A stretch of 64,000 nucleotides of DNA from Sphingopyxis sp. HIX (GCF_001468285.1 NZ_LNSB01000009.1:1-64000), one strand, 5' to 3'; counted from the stretch's first letter, positions 40,938 through 51,077 are shown. The notes: a model not told the origin generated them from the letters alone. Numbers and translations: made by a program.

Positions 40938-43900
40938 ATGTCACGCCTGTTCATCGACCGCCCGATCTTCGCCTGGGTGCTGGCGATCATCGTCATGCTG
41001 GGCGGCGTCGGCGCGCTCTATCTGCTGCCGATCGAGCAATATCCCGACATCGCGCCGGCGCAGGTCAACGTCCGCGCGACCTATCCCGGCGCCTCGGCCG
41101 AAACGATCGAGAATAGCGTCACGCAGGTGCTCGAGCAGCAGCTGACCGGGATCGACGGCCTCCTCTATTTCAGCTCGCAATCGAGCTCGCGTGGCCAGGC
41201 GAACATCACTGCGATCTTCGCCAAAGGCACCGACCCCGACATCGCGCAGGTCCAGGTCCAGAACAAGATTCAGGCCGCGCTGTCGCGCCTGCCGCAGCAA
41301 GTGCAACAGCAGGGGGTGCGCGTCACCAAGTCGAACTCCGACACCTTGCTGCTCGTCGGCGTCTATGACGAGACCGATACGCGCGTGAACCAGGACGTGT
41401 CCGACTATATGGCGTCGAACATCCAGGACCCGCTGTCGCGCGTCGAGGGGGTGGGCGAGGTCAATATCTTCGGCGCGCCGCACGCGATGCGCATCTGGCT
41501 CAATCCGCAAAGGCTGGCGGCGGTGTCGCTGATGCCGAGCGACGTGATCTCCGCGATCAGCGCGCAGAACAGCGAGGTCGCGGCGGGCGACGTCGGCGGC
41601 CTGCCGTCGCCGCGCGGGCAGATGCTCAACGCCACGGTCACCGCGCAGTCGCGGATGCAGACGGTGCCAGAGTTCGAGAATATCGTGCTCAAGACGCTGC
41701 CCGACGGATCGGCGGTGCGGATCAAGGACGTCGCGCGCGTCGAGATCGGCGCCGAAAGCTACGCCGTAATCAGCCGGATCAATGGACATCCCGGCGCGGG
41801 CATGTCGATCTCGCTGTCGCCGGGTTCCGACGCGCTCGAGACGGCCGACCGGGTCAAGGCGCGGATGGAGGAGCTGGCGGCCGATTTCCCCGACGGCCTG
41901 ACCTACAGCTATGCCAATGACTCGACCGAGTTCATCAAGCTGTCGGTGAGCGAGGTGCAGAAGTCGCTGTTCGAGGCCATTCTGCTGGTCATCCTCGTCA
42001 TGTTCGTCTTCCTACAGAGCTGGCGCGCGGTGCTGATCCCCGCGATCGCGGTGCCGGTGGTGCTGCTCGGCACCTTTGCCATCTTCTATATGCTGGGGTT
42101 CAGCATCAATACGCTGACCCTGTTCGGGCTGACGCTGGCGATCGGCCTGCTCGTCGACGATGCGATCGTCGTGGTCGAGAATGTCGAGCGGCTGATGGAA
42201 GAAAATCCCGGCATGTCGGCGCGCGAGGCGACGATCCAGTCGATGCAGGAACTGCAGGTCGCATTGATCGCGATCGCGCTGGTGCTGTCGGCGGTGTTCC
42301 TGCCGATGGCCTTCTTCGGCGGGTCGACCGGGGTCATCTACCGCCAGTTCTCGGTCACGATCATCTCGGCGATGATGCTGTCGGTGCTTGTCGCGCTGAT
42401 CCTGAGTCCGGCGCTCACCTCGACCCTGCTCAAGCCCAAGGACCATGGCGAAGCCGCCGTCTCGGGCGGACGCTTTCCGCGTGCACGCGCGATGTTCGAG
42501 CGCGCCAAGAACGGCTTCAACACGCGCTTCGATTCGATGGTCGAGCGCTACGTCGGCAGCGTGACCAAGGTCGTCGACCGCAAATGGCTGTTCCTCGGCA
42601 TCTATGCGGTGCTGCTCGTGGCGCTCGTCTTCCTGTTCCTGCGGCTGCCCGGCGGCTTCCTTCCCAATGAGGACCAGGGGCGCGTCCAGATCCAGTTCCG
42701 CCTGCCCGCGGGCGCGACGCAGGAACGCACGCTGCAGGTGCGCGACGAGATCGAGAAATATATGCTGACGCAGGAGAAAGCGAACACCGGCGCGCTTTTC
42801 CTGATCGCGGGCGGCGGGGGCGGGTCGGCGGCGGGGCAGAATACGGGGCAGGGTTTCGTCAACCTCGTCCATTGGGACGACCGCCCGGGTGCCGAGAACA
42901 CCGCCGACGCGATCGCCGAACGCGCGCGAGGGGCGCTGAGCGGCCTGCGCGATGCGCAGATCTTCGCGCTGGTGCCGGGCGCGGTACGTGGGCTGGGCGA
43001 TTCGTCGGGTTTCACGATGCAGTTCCAGAACCGCAGCGGGATGAGCCGCGCCGAATTCGTCGAGGCGCGCGAGCGGCTGCTGGCGATGGCGAACGCCAAT
43101 CCAAAGCTGACTTCGGTGCGCCTGTCCGACCTCCCCGACGTCGCGACGCTCAAGATCGATATCGATACCCAGCGGCTCACCGCCTACGGCCTCACCAACA
43201 GCGACGTGAACGCCACGCTCGCGACCGCATGGGGCGGGCGCTACGTCAACGACTTCATCGACGATGGCCGCGTCAAGCGCGTCTATGTCCAGGGCGACGC
43301 ACCCTATCGCGCCAAGCCCGAGGATCTGGGCCAATGGTATGTGCGCTCGAACGACGGCGAGATGTCGCCCTTCTCGGCCTTCTCCAAGATCGGCTGGTCG
43401 ACGACGCCGAGCAGCAGCTCGCGCTTCCAGGGTGTGCCCGCGTTCGAAATTTCCGGCCAGCCCGCGCCGGGCACCAGCTCGGGCGAGGCGATGGACGAGA
43501 TGGAGCGGATGGCGAACGAGATACCGGGGACCAGCGTCGCCTGGTCGGGCTCCTCCTATCAGGAGCGGCTGTCGTCGGGGCAGGCGCCTTTCCTCTACGC
43601 CATCTCGCTGCTCGTCGTCTTCCTGTGCCTCGCGGCGCTCTACGAAAGCTGGTCGATCCCCTTCGCGGTGTTGCTGGTGATTCCGCTCGGGCTGATCGGC
43701 GCGGTGGTCGCGGTGAACCTGCGCGGGCTGGAGAATGACGTCTATCTCCAGATCGGGCTGCTCACGACGATGGGGCTCGCGGCGAAGAACGCGATCCTGA
43801 TGATCGAATTCGCCGAGCAGGAAGAACGCAAGGGGCGGCGCGTGATCGAGGCCGCGGTCGAGGCCGCGCGCATCCGCCTCCGCCCGATCCTGATGACCAG

Positions 43901-44132
43901 CTTCGCCTTCATCTTCGGCGTGCTGCCGCTCGCGATCGCGACGGGAGCGGGCGCGAACAGCCGCGTCGCGATCGGCACCTCGGTGATCGGCGGGATGCTG
44001 ACCGCGGCCTTCCTCGCGATCTTTTTCATCCCGCTCTTCTTCGTGCTCGTGCGAAGGGGCGTGCGCGACGGGGTGAAGGCCGCGCGCGAATGGATCGCAC
44101 GGCGCCGCGGCGGCAAGGCGGCGACGGCATGA
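40938..44132 (+). CDS. RND multidrug efflux pump, HAE1 family (AcrB/MexB-like)
   Basis: The 1064-residue protein begins MSRLFIDRPIFAWVLAIIVMLGG and has twelve predicted membrane helices and two large periplasmic loops. The proton relay aspartates are present in GLLVDDAIVVVENVERL (TM4). FGLTLAIGLLVDD, PLGLIGAVVAVNLRG and GLAAKNAILMIEFAEQ are hallmark motifs of hydrophobe/amphiphile exporters. Full length and intact, so probably functional in drug, bile or detergent export. The stop overlaps the next gene's ATG. Confidence 0.96.
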   Translation: MSRLFIDRPIFAWVLAIIVMLGGVGALYLLPIEQYPDIAPAQVNVRATYPGASAETIENSVTQVLEQQLTGIDGLLYFSSQSSSRGQANITAIFAKGTDPDIAQVQVQNKIQAALSRLPQQVQQQGVRVTKSNSDTLLLVGVYDETDTRVNQDVSDYMASNIQDPLSRVEGVGEVNIFGAPHAMRIWLNPQRLAAVSLMPSDVISAISAQNSEVAAGDVGGLPSPRGQMLNATVTAQSRMQTVPEFENIVLKTLPDGSAVRIKDVARVEIGAESYAVISRINGHPGAGMSISLSPGSDALETADRVKARMEELAADFPDGLTYSYANDSTEFIKLSVSEVQKSLFEAILLVILVMFVFLQSWRAVLIPAIAVPVVLLGTFAIFYMLGFSINTLTLFGLTLAIGLLVDDAIVVVENVERLMEENPGMSAREATIQSMQELQVALIAIALVLSAVFLPMAFFGGSTGVIYRQFSVTIISAMMLSVLVALILSPALTSTLLKPKDHGEAAVSGGRFPRARAMFERAKNGFNTRFDSMVERYVGSVTKVVDRKWLFLGIYAVLLVALVFLFLRLPGGFLPNEDQGRVQIQFRLPAGATQERTLQVRDEIEKYMLTQEKANTGALFLIAGGGGGSAAGQNTGQGFVNLVHWDDRPGAENTADAIAERARGALSGLRDAQIFALVPGAVRGLGDSSGFTMQFQNRSGMSRAEFVEARERLLAMANANPKLTSVRLSDLPDVATLKIDIDTQRLTAYGLTNSDVNATLATAWGGRYVNDFIDDGRVKRVYVQGDAPYRAKPEDLGQWYVRSNDGEMSPFSAFSKIGWSTTPSSSSRFQGVPAFEISGQPAPGTSSGEAMDEMERMANEIPGTSVAWSGSSYQERLSSGQAPFLYAISLLVVFLCLAALYESWSIPFAVLLVIPLGLIGAVVAVNLRGLENDVYLQIGLLTTMGLAAKNAILMIEFAEQEERKGRRVIEAAVEAARIRLRPILMTSFAFIFGVLPLAIATGAGANSRVAIGTSVIGGMLTAAFLAIFFIPLFFVLVRRGVRDGVKAAREWIARRRGGKAATA

Positions 44133-45529
44133 GGCGCGCGCTGATCTTCGGCACCGCGACGCTCGCGCTCGGCGCCTGCTCGCTCGCGCCCAAATATGTC
44201 CAGCCCGCGCCGCCGGTGCCGACATCCTGGCCGGTCGGCGACGCCTATCTCGCGCAGAACGAAGCGGCGTTGCCGCGCGTAACGCTGAACGATCTGTTCC
44301 GCGATCCGCGGCTCCAGCAGCTCATCGGGCAGGCGCTCGCGAACAACCGCGACCTGCGCATCGCCGCCGCCAATGTCGCGGCGGCGCGCGCGCAGGTGCG
44401 CGTGACGCGCTCGGCGCAATTCCCTGAAATCGGCGTGAGCGGCTCGGCCGATTATACCGACGCCGGCATTTCGGGCGGCGTCGCGGGCGGCGGGCGCGAA
44501 AGCTATGCGCTGCAGGCCGGGGTGTCGGCGTTCGAGCTCGACCTGTTCGGGCGGCTCGCCAATGCGACCGCGGCGGAACGCGACCGCGCCTTCGCCACCG
44601 AAGCCGCGGCGCGGACGGTGCGGCTGGCGCTGATCGCCGACCTCGCCGAAGCCTGGGCGAACCACGCCGCCGACCGCGAGCTGCTCGCGATCGCGCGCGA
44701 CACCGCCGAAAGCGCACGGCGCAGCGTGACGCTGACCCGCGCGCGGCTCGAGGGCGGGGTCGCGCCGCGCACCGACCTCCGCCAGGCCGAACAGGTGCTC
44801 GCGACGGCCGAAGGCGACCTCGCGCTGCAGACCGCGGCGGTGGCGCAGGACGAGAATCTGATCCGCCTGCTCGTCGGTGCGGACTACGACCGGGCGCTGC
44901 TGCCCGCGAACCTCGACGCGGTCAGCGCGTCGATCGCGACGCTGCCCGCGGGGACGAGCTCGGACATCCTGCTGCGCCGTCCCGACGTGATCGAGGCCGA
45001 ATATCTGCTGCGCGCCGCCAATGCCGACATCGGCGTCGCGCGCGCGCGTCTGTTCCCGACGATCTCGCTGACCGGGCTGCTCGGCTTCGCGAGCGACGCG
45101 CTGGGTTCGCTGTTCACCGGCGACGCGTTGCGCTTCACCGCGGGCGCCGATGCCAGCCTGTCGATCTTCGACGCCGGCGGGCGCCGCGCGGGGGTGGCGG
45201 TCAGCGAGGCACAACGCGACGCCGCGCTTGCCGCCTATGAGCGCGCGATCCAGACCGCCTTTCGCGAAGTCGCCGACGCGCTCGCCGACCAGGGCACGCT
45301 CGGCGAGCGCCTCCGCGCCGCCAATGCCAACACCGAAGCAGCCGCCGACACCGCGCGCCTGACCGACGCGCGCTACCGCGGGGGCGTCGACAGCTTCCTC
45401 GCCAGCCTCGACGCCCAGCGCAGCCTCTACAGCGCGCGGCGGAGTGAAATCGCGGTCGAACTGGCTGCGGTGCGCAACCGGATCACGCTGTATCGGTCGC
45501 TGGGGGATGACGGGGTGTCGGAAAACTGA
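44129..45529 (+). CDS. Outer-membrane efflux channel (OprM/NodT family)
   Basis: The protein is 466 residues; the ATG at 44129 overlaps the pump stop (ATGA). The lipobox LGAC lies at residues 14-17, followed by SLAPKYVQPAPPVPTSWP, the standard OprM-type start. Two OEP domains are present, with NNRDLRIAAANVAAARAQVRVTRSAQFPEI, LLRRPDVIEAEYLLRAANADIGVARARLFP and the repeat of the second half TARLTDARYRGGVDSFLASLDAQRSLYSAR. It trimerises to form the exit duct of the RND pump. Only 6 bp separate its stop from the tRNA-Ser gene on the other strand. Confidence 0.95.
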   Translation: MRRALIFGTATLALGACSLAPKYVQPAPPVPTSWPVGDAYLAQNEAALPRVTLNDLFRDPRLQQLIGQALANNRDLRIAAANVAAARAQVRVTRSAQFPEIGVSGSADYTDAGISGGVAGGGRESYALQAGVSAFELDLFGRLANATAAERDRAFATEAAARTVRLALIADLAEAWANHAADRELLAIARDTAESARRSVTLTRARLEGGVAPRTDLRQAEQVLATAEGDLALQTAAVAQDENLIRLLVGADYDRALLPANLDAVSASIATLPAGTSSDILLRRPDVIEAEYLLRAANADIGVARARLFPTISLTGLLGFASDALGSLFTGDALRFTAGADASLSIFDAGGRRAGVAVSEAQRDAALAAYERAIQTAFREVADALADQGTLGERLRAANANTEAAADTARLTDARYRGGVDSFLASLDAQRSLYSARRSEIAVELAAVRNRITLYRSLGDDGVSEN

Positions 45530-45535
45530 GGGCAA

Positions 45536-45626
45536 TGGCGGAGCGGGAGGGATTCGAACCCTCGATACGCTTTTGACGTATACTCACTTTCCAGGCGAGC
45601 GCCTTCGACCACTCGGCCACCGCTCC
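45536..45626 (-). tRNA. tRNA-Ser (anticodon GGA)
   Basis: On the minus strand it begins GGAGCGGTGGCCGAGTGG and ends CCGCTCC-G-CCA. The anticodon stem CTCGC/GTGAG encloses loop CTGGAAA, giving GGA. The long variable arm (class II) and T arm GAGGG-TTCGAAT-CCCTC are present. The discriminator is G and CCA is encoded. Confidence 0.96.
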
Positions 45627-45701
45627 GCATGCACTGGAAGGGGCGCCCTAATCGCTTGGCGGGGCTTTCGCAAGCGGCATGGGCGTGGCAGACATTGCGC
45701 C

Positions 45702-46640
45702 ATGAAGCATCGCCTCCTTGCCGCCGCCGCGGCCTTCGCTTTTTCCCTTCCCCTGGCCGCACAGGAGGCGTCGCCGCCACCCTCGCCGGGCGAGATCGCC
45801 GCTGCGGCGCCGGCGAGCGACTGGGTCGCGATTCCGGCATCGGACCTGCTGGTCATGGACCTCGTCCCCGATGCGGCGGGCAAGGCGCGCCGCGTCGTGA
45901 TCCAGCTGATGCCCGCACCGTTCAGCCAAGGATGGATCGGCAATATCCGCAAGCTCGCCGCCGCGCATTGGTGGGACGGCACGAGCGTCAACCGCGTGCA
46001 GGACAATTATGTCGTGCAATGGGGCGACGCGACCGAGAAGAAGGCGCTGCCCGAGGGTTTGGCGGTGTTGCCGGAGAGCGCCTATGTCGCGCCCGAGCCC
46101 GAGGACGCCTTCCTGCCGCTGTTCCAGGTCAACGATCCCTATGCGGGGGCGATCACGCTCTACAAGGGGTGGCCGCTGGGTGTCGGGCCCGTTGATCCGG
46201 AGGATTTCAACAAAGGACAGATCTATTGGCCGCTCCATTGCTATGCGATGGTCGGGGTGGGGCGGAACATGTCGCCCGACACGGGGTCGGGTGCCGAACT
46301 CTATACGGTAATCGGGCAGGCGCCACGCCACCTCGACCGCAATATCGCCGTAGTCGGGCGCGTGATCAGCGGGATCGAGCATCTGTCGAGCTTGCCGCGC
46401 GGGACCGGGGCGCTCGGCTTCTACGAAAAGGCCGAAGAGCGCGTGCCGATCAAATCGATCCGCCTCGCGACCGAATTGCCCGCGGCCGAGCAGCCCAGTT
46501 TCGAATATCTGTCGAACGAAAGCGACAGCTTCGCCAAATATGCTGACGCGCGCGAGAATCGCCGCGATCCCTTCTTCATTCGCCCGGCGGGTGGCGCCGA
46601 CATCTGCAATATCCCGGTGCCAGTGCGCGCGGCGAAATAG
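45702..46640 (+). CDS. Periplasmic cyclophilin-type peptidyl-prolyl isomerase
   Basis: The protein is 312 residues from ATG 45702; the frame upstream crosses the tRNA and is rejected. The signal peptide ends SLPLAAQ. A cyclophilin-like domain is spread over the chain: VVIQLMPAPFSQGWIGNIRKLAAAHWWDGTSVNRVQDNYVVQWGD, then HCYAMVGVGRNMSPDTGSGAELYTVIGQAPRHLDRNIAVVGRVISG. The order (first strand, central insert, active core, GRVISGI) fits peptidyl-prolyl isomerases, with inserts that make it longer than the usual 170 residues. It is 6 bp from the DUF1905 gene. Confidence 0.85.
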   Translation: MKHRLLAAAAAFAFSLPLAAQEASPPPSPGEIAAAAPASDWVAIPASDLLVMDLVPDAAGKARRVVIQLMPAPFSQGWIGNIRKLAAAHWWDGTSVNRVQDNYVVQWGDATEKKALPEGLAVLPESAYVAPEPEDAFLPLFQVNDPYAGAITLYKGWPLGVGPVDPEDFNKGQIYWPLHCYAMVGVGRNMSPDTGSGAELYTVIGQAPRHLDRNIAVVGRVISGIEHLSSLPRGTGALGFYEKAEERVPIKSIRLATELPAAEQPSFEYLSNESDSFAKYADARENRRDPFFIRPAGGADICNIPVPVRAAK

Positions 46641-46645
46641 AGCGC

Positions 46646-46960
46646 GTGGAGAGCTTCACCACCACCACGGTGCTGTGGCGCTGGCAGTCGGCGACGGCGC
46701 CCGCCGCCTGGTTTTTCCTGACCATCGCCGGCGAGGCTGCCGACGGGATCCGCTTTGCCGCGATGTCGGGGCAGTGGCTCGACAAGCGCGGGGGATTCGG
46801 GTCGGCGCGGGTGACGGTGACGATCGGGGATACCGTCTGGCAGACGTCGGTCTTTCCGCACAAGGAAAGCGGCGGCTGGTTGCTGCCGGTCAAGGCCGCG
46901 GTGCGCAAGGCCGAGGGGATCGCCGAGGGCGACGATGTGACGGTGACCGTCAGTCTCTAG
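46646..46960 (+). CDS. DUF1905-domain protein
   Basis: The protein is 104 residues from a GTG at 46646. The sequence WRWQSATAPAAWFFLTIAGEAADGI and GFGSARVTVTIGDTVWQTSVFPHKESGGWLLPVKAAVRKAEGIAEGDDVTVTVSL matches the DUF1905 small beta-barrel family, whose role is not known. It directly follows the cyclophilin gene and probably shares its transcript. Its 3' end overlaps a small minus-strand ORF by 11 bases. Confidence 0.85.
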   Translation: MESFTTTTVLWRWQSATAPAAWFFLTIAGEAADGIRFAAMSGQWLDKRGGFGSARVTVTIGDTVWQTSVFPHKESGGWLLPVKAAVRKAEGIAEGDDVTVTVSL

Positions 46961-47078
46961 GCGGGGTTTCGGCCCGGGCCTCGCGCGCCTGCGCCTTTCT
47001 TTTGCGCAGATTTTCGCGCAGCGCTTCGGCCAGTCGCTGCTGGCGTTCGAGTTCGGCGGGGGAGGGGCTCTTGCTCAC
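46950..47078 (-). CDS. Small charged hypothetical protein (42 residues)
   Basis: Starts at a GTG (47078) preceded by AAGGA at seven bases spacing. The product begins MSKSPSPAELERQQRLAEALRE and continues NLRKRKAQAREARAETPPRD, an amphipathic, strongly charged helix. I recall similar short sequences in other sphingomonads, annotated as hypothetical proteins of 40-60 residues; not checked here. Its function is unknown. Confidence 0.6.
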   Translation of the reverse strand: MSKSPSPAELERQQRLAEALRENLRKRKAQAREARAETPPRD

Positions 47079-47195
47079 GCGACGATCCTTGCCCGCGAAA
47101 TCTGTCCAGCGTCAAGCCTCGCGGCTTGACAGGCGCAAGGCGTCCCGCCATAGGCCGCGCCTGCCCCGCAGACATGCGTTAGCGGGCGCCCGGTT

Positions 47196-47270
47196 GCTGC
47201 TGTAGCTCAGTGGTAGAGCGCGTCATTGGTAATGACGAGGTCGACAGTTCAATCCTGTCCAGCAGCACCA
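47196..47270 (+). tRNA. tRNA-Thr (anticodon GGT)
   Basis: The gene begins GCTGCTGTAGCTCAGTGG and ends CAGCAGC-A-CCA. The 7-bp acceptor stem is perfect. The anticodon stem CGTCA/TGACG encloses loop TTGGTAA, giving GGT (reads ACC/ACU). T arm and encoded CCA are intact. Confidence 0.96.
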
Positions 47271-47297
47271 TTTCCCGACATTCGGAAGTCTTCGCCC

Positions 47298-47666
47298 TCA
47301 GGGCGATTTGCGCGTTTGTGCCGCGCCCGCGAGGCTGCGGAGCGCCTGGACGCGCATGTCGAGTTCGCGGCTCTCCGACGCGGTCAGGCCGCCCTCGGCA
47401 TAGCGGTCGGCGAGGCGGTCGATCTGGCGGGCTTCGCGGCGGAGCGAGCGTGCTTCGGCGCGCGTGATATCGCCGCGGTCGCGGGCGTCGCCGATACGAT
47501 CGCGGAGGTCGCTGAGGTCGCGTGAAGGGGTCGGCCCGGCGGGCTGGGTACCGCGGTCGACGATGCCGGGCAGCACCGGATCGCGCGGGATGCTGCGCGG
47601 CATAAACTGCGCGCTCGCGGCCGCCAGCGGCGCGAGGCAGAGGAGGGCGGTCAAAATCGGTCGCAT
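47298..47666 (-). CDS. Secreted charged hypothetical protein
   Basis: The 122-residue protein has a signal peptide ending LAAASAQ. The mature part is dominated by Arg/Asp/Glu-rich helix (SDLRDRIGDARDRGDITRAEARSLRREARQIDRLADRY) and ends LDMRVQALRSLAGAAQTRKSP. The layout suggests a small periplasmic helical protein. I do not recognise a family with certainty. It converges on tRNA-Thr. Confidence 0.65.
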   Translation of the reverse strand: MRPILTALLCLAPLAAASAQFMPRSIPRDPVLPGIVDRGTQPAGPTPSRDLSDLRDRIGDARDRGDITRAEARSLRREARQIDRLADRYAEGGLTASESRELDMRVQALRSLAGAAQTRKSP

Positions 47667-47738
47667 CGGCTGGCTCCCGCGGAGGAACAGGGCTTCAGGC
47701 TCGCCCCTGACCCCTGAACCGCCGCTGAATCGCCGGCG

Positions 47739-48617
47739 TCAGATCTTGGCGCCGAGCAGCCAGTCGTGGAAGAGCTTCACCGCGGGCTGGCGCAGCGCGC
47801 GCGGGCGGCAAACGAACCAGTAGCTGTACGGGCTGTCGACGTCGAAATCGAACAGGCGGACGAGCCGCGGGTCGTGCGCGTCGTCGAAATGATGGCCGTG
47901 CATGAAGGCGACGCCGATACCCTGCGCCGCGGCCTCGAGCATCAGCGGACCCGAATCGAAATAGTCGATCCCCGCGGGCTCGAGATAGGGCATGCCGATC
48001 GCTTTCCGCCATTCGCCGAAGGTCTCGGGCATTTCGCGGTGGAGCAGGATCGTCGCGCGCTGGAGCTGTTCGGGCACGGTGAGCGGGCGGTTGCAGTCGG
48101 TGAGTGTGCGCGCGGCGATCGGGAAGACCTTGTCCTGATCGAGCCGCGCTGCGTAGAGCGCGGGGTCGATCGAGCGCGCGAGCGCGATCGCGGCGTCGAT
48201 CCCTTCGCCCAGCCGCGCCTCGGCGTGCGACATCGTCTCGATATCGATGTGCAGTTCGGGATGCTTCTGGCGAAGCTCGGGCAGGCGCGGGAACAGCCGC
48301 TGCTGCGCGAAGAGCGGCAGCACGTTGAGGTGCAGCCGCAGCGAGGCGTCGGGGCTGCCCGCCTGGGTGATGACGCTGCGCAGTTCGTCGAGGATCGGCG
48401 ACAATTGCTCCTGCAGCGCGCGCCCCGCTTCGGTCAGTCGCAGCCCATGGTGATGGCGGTCGAAGAGCGGGCGGCCGACGGCATGTTCGAGCGTCTGGAT
48501 GCGCCGCGAGAGCGCGGGCATCGACAGGCCGAGCTCGATCGCCGCGGCCTTGACCGTGCCGTGGCGGGCGACCTCGAGAAAGGCTTCCATGCTACTGAGG
48601 GGAGGAAGGCGTGCCAT
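47739..48617 (-). CDS. LysR-family transcriptional regulator (GcvA-like)
   Basis: The 292-residue protein begins MARLPPLSSMEAFLEVARHGTVKAAAIELGLSMPALSRRIQTLEHAVG, a typical LysR winged helix-turn-helix. It is followed by the linker helix and an effector-binding domain (about residues 90-290) ending SPYSYWFVCRPRALRQPAVKLFHDWLLGAKI. The latter end resembles the GcvA/AmpR subgroup. It is divergent from the CDC48-type ATPase gene (138 bp between starts), which is the usual position for a LysR target, but this link is inference. Confidence 0.92.
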   Translation of the reverse strand: MARLPPLSSMEAFLEVARHGTVKAAAIELGLSMPALSRRIQTLEHAVGRPLFDRHHHGLRLTEAGRALQEQLSPILDELRSVITQAGSPDASLRLHLNVLPLFAQQRLFPRLPELRQKHPELHIDIETMSHAEARLGEGIDAAIALARSIDPALYAARLDQDKVFPIAARTLTDCNRPLTVPEQLQRATILLHREMPETFGEWRKAIGMPYLEPAGIDYFDSGPLMLEAAAQGIGVAFMHGHHFDDAHDPRLVRLFDFDVDSPYSYWFVCRPRALRQPAVKLFHDWLLGAKI

Positions 48618-48755
48618 GATCGTTCGCCTGCGATGATGACATGGCAGCGCGCGTCATGCCAGCGACTTTTGTGCACTGCGTCATAAGCTTGGGGTCGCAA
48701 AGGCGGAACCGGCGTCCTATCTTTGCCGTTCTGTCCATTTTGCGGGAGACACGCC

Positions 48756-51077
48756 TTGGCCGATGCAGCGGTAAAAGAAAAACAGGTCAAACTGCAGGTG
48801 GCCAGCGCCCGCGCCGAGGAAAGCGGCCGTGGTATCGCGCGCATCCCGCGCTCGGCGATGGCCGAACTCGGCCTCACCGAGGGCGATATCGTCCAGATCA
48901 GCGGCAAGCGCGACACCGCGTCGCGCGTCGTCTTGCCCTATGCCGAGGATGAGGGGCTCGACGTCATCCGCCTCGATGGTTTGCAGCGGGCCAACGCCGG
49001 CGCAGGAGCGGGCGATATGGTGACTTTGGCCCGCGTCGAGACGCGGCCTGCAACGCGCGTCGTATTCGCTCCCGCGCAGGAGAATATGCGGCTGCAGGGG
49101 TCGACGATCGCGCTCAAGCGCAATTTCCTCGGGCGCCCGCTGATCGCCGGCGACACCGTCGCGACGCAGGGACAACAGCAGCTGTCGTCGGGTGAGATGC
49201 CGCCGCAGCTGCGCCAGATGCTCAACGCACCCGCCTATGCCCTGACGGAGCTTCGCTTGCTCGTGGTGTCGGCGAGCCCCAAGGGCGTCGTCTTCATCGA
49301 CGAGAATACCGAAGTCGAGCTGCTCCCCGAATATCAGGAGCCGCAGGACGCGCGGCGCACCGACGTCACCTATGACGACCTCGGCGGGCTGGGCGAGACG
49401 ATCGACCAACTGCGCGAGATGGTCGAGCTGCCGCTGCGCTATCCCGAGCTGTTCCGGCGTCTGGGCGTCGATCCGCCGCGCGGGGTGCTGCTGCACGGTC
49501 CGCCGGGAACGGGCAAGACCCGGCTGGCCCGTGCGGTCGCGAACGAGAGCGACGCGCAATTCTTCCTGATCAACGGGCCCGAGATCATGGGCAGCGCCTA
49601 TGGCGAGTCCGAAAAGCGGCTGCGCGAGGTGTTCGAGCAGGCGACCAAGGCCGCACCGTCGATCCTGTTCATCGACGAGATCGATTCGATCGCGCCGAAG
49701 CGCGGGCAGGTGACCGGCGAGGCCGAGAAGCGCCTCGTGGCGCAATTGCTGACGCTGATGGACGGGCTCGAGCCGCGCACCAATCTGGTGGTCATCGCGG
49801 CGACCAACCGTCCCGACGCGATCGACGAGGCGCTGCGCCGTCCGGGCCGTTTCGACCGCGAGATCGTGATCGGCGTTCCCGACGAAAAGGGCCGGCGCGA
49901 GATATTGGGTATCCACACGCGCGGCATGCCGCTCGGCGAGGATGTCGATCTCGACGAGCTCGCGCGCACGACCTTCGGCTTCGTCGGGGCCGACATGGCG
50001 GCGCTGACGCGCGAGGCGGCGATCGAGGCGGTGCGGCGGATCATGCCCAGGCTCAACCTGGAGGAAGGGACGATCCCGCCCGAGGTGCTCGAGGAACTGC
50101 GTGTGACGCGCGAGGACTTCAACAATGCACTGAAGCGCGTCCAGCCCTCGGCGATGCGCGAGGTGATGGTGCAGGCGCCCAAGACGCGCTGGAGCGACAT
50201 TGGCGGGCTCGACGCCGCGCGCGACAAGCTGATCGAGGGGATCGAGCTGCCGCTCAAACACCCCGAGGCGTTCCGCCGGCTCGGCATCCGCCCCGCGAAG
50301 GGCTTCCTGCTCTATGGCCCGCCGGGCACCGGCAAGACCTTGCTCGCCAAGGCGGCGGCGCGCGAATCCGACGCGAACTTCATCTCGATCAAATCGTCGG
50401 ACCTGCTGTCCAAATGGTATGGCGAGAGCGAGCAGCAGATCGCGCGGCTGTTCCAGCGCGCGCGCGCGGTGGCGCCGACGATCATCTTCATCGACGAACT
50501 CGACAGCCTGGTGCCCGCGCGCGGCAGCGGGACGTCGGGCGAGCCGCAGGTGACCGAGCGCGTCGTCAACACGATCCTCGCCGAGATGGACGGGATCGAG
50601 GAGATGCAGTCGGTGGTCGTCATCGGCGCGACCAATCGCCCGAACCTGATCGACCCCGCGCTGCTGCGCCCCGGGCGGCTCGACGAGCTGATCTATGTGT
50701 CGGTGCCCAATGCCGAGGGGCGCAAGCGCATCCTCGAGATCCAGACGGGCAAGATGCCGCTCGACGAGGATGTCGACCTGGGCGTGCTGGCCGACAAGGC
50801 CGATCGTTTCACCGGCGCCGATCTGGAAGACCTGACACGCCGCGCGGGGCTTGCCGCGCTCAAGCGCTCGATGGGCAGCGAGACGGTGACGATGGCGGAT
50901 TTCGAGACCGCGCTCAAGGACACCCGCGCTTCGGTGACCGAGGCGATGGAGAAGGATTATGAAAAGATCCAAGGCGAGATCAAGCAGGCGGCGATGAGCG
51001 TCGACCCGATCGGCTTCTTTGCGCCGGGCATGCTGAAACCCGTGCGTGAACGGAAGCATGAGGAGCCGAACGACTAG
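48756..51077 (+). CDS. CDC48/VAT-like double-AAA ATPase
   Basis: The protein is 773 residues from a TTG at 48756, preceded by CGGGAGA. The N-domain (about residues 5-185, [27 protein letters not shown]) has the double-psi barrel pattern of CDC48/VAT. Two AAA modules follow, with Walker [19 protein letters not shown] and [18 protein letters not shown] and Walker [11 protein letters not shown] and [10 protein letters not shown]. Each has an arginine-finger region ([10 protein letters not shown] and [10 protein letters not shown]). CDC48 unfolds substrates in archaea and eukaryotes. Bacterial copies are sporadic. Its stop overlaps the MFS gene's stop by 4 bp, on opposite strands. Confidence 0.92.
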   Translation: MADAAVKEKQVKLQVASARAEESGRGIARIPRSAMAELGLTEGDIVQISGKRDTASRVVLPYAEDEGLDVIRLDGLQRANAGAGAGDMVTLARVETRPATRVVFAPAQENMRLQGSTIALKRNFLGRPLIAGDTVATQGQQQLSSGEMPPQLRQMLNAPAYALTELRLLVVSASPKGVVFIDENTEVELLPEYQEPQDARRTDVTYDDLGGLGETIDQLREMVELPLRYPELFRRLGVDPPRGVLLHGPPGTGKTRLARAVANESDAQFFLINGPEIMGSAYGESEKRLREVFEQATKAAPSILFIDEIDSIAPKRGQVTGEAEKRLVAQLLTLMDGLEPRTNLVVIAATNRPDAIDEALRRPGRFDREIVIGVPDEKGRREILGIHTRGMPLGEDVDLDELARTTFGFVGADMAALTREAAIEAVRRIMPRLNLEEGTIPPEVLEELRVTREDFNNALKRVQPSAMREVMVQAPKTRWSDIGGLDAARDKLIEGIELPLKHPEAFRRLGIRPAKGFLLYGPPGTGKTLLAKAAARESDANFISIKSSDLLSKWYGESEQQIARLFQRARAVAPTIIFIDELDSLVPARGSGTSGEPQVTERVVNTILAEMDGIEEMQSVVVIGATNRPNLIDPALLRPGRLDELIYVSVPNAEGRKRILEIQTGKMPLDEDVDLGVLADKADRFTGADLEDLTRRAGLAALKRSMGSETVTMADFETALKDTRASVTEAMEKDYEKIQGEIKQAAMSVDPIGFFAPGMLKPVRERKHEEPND

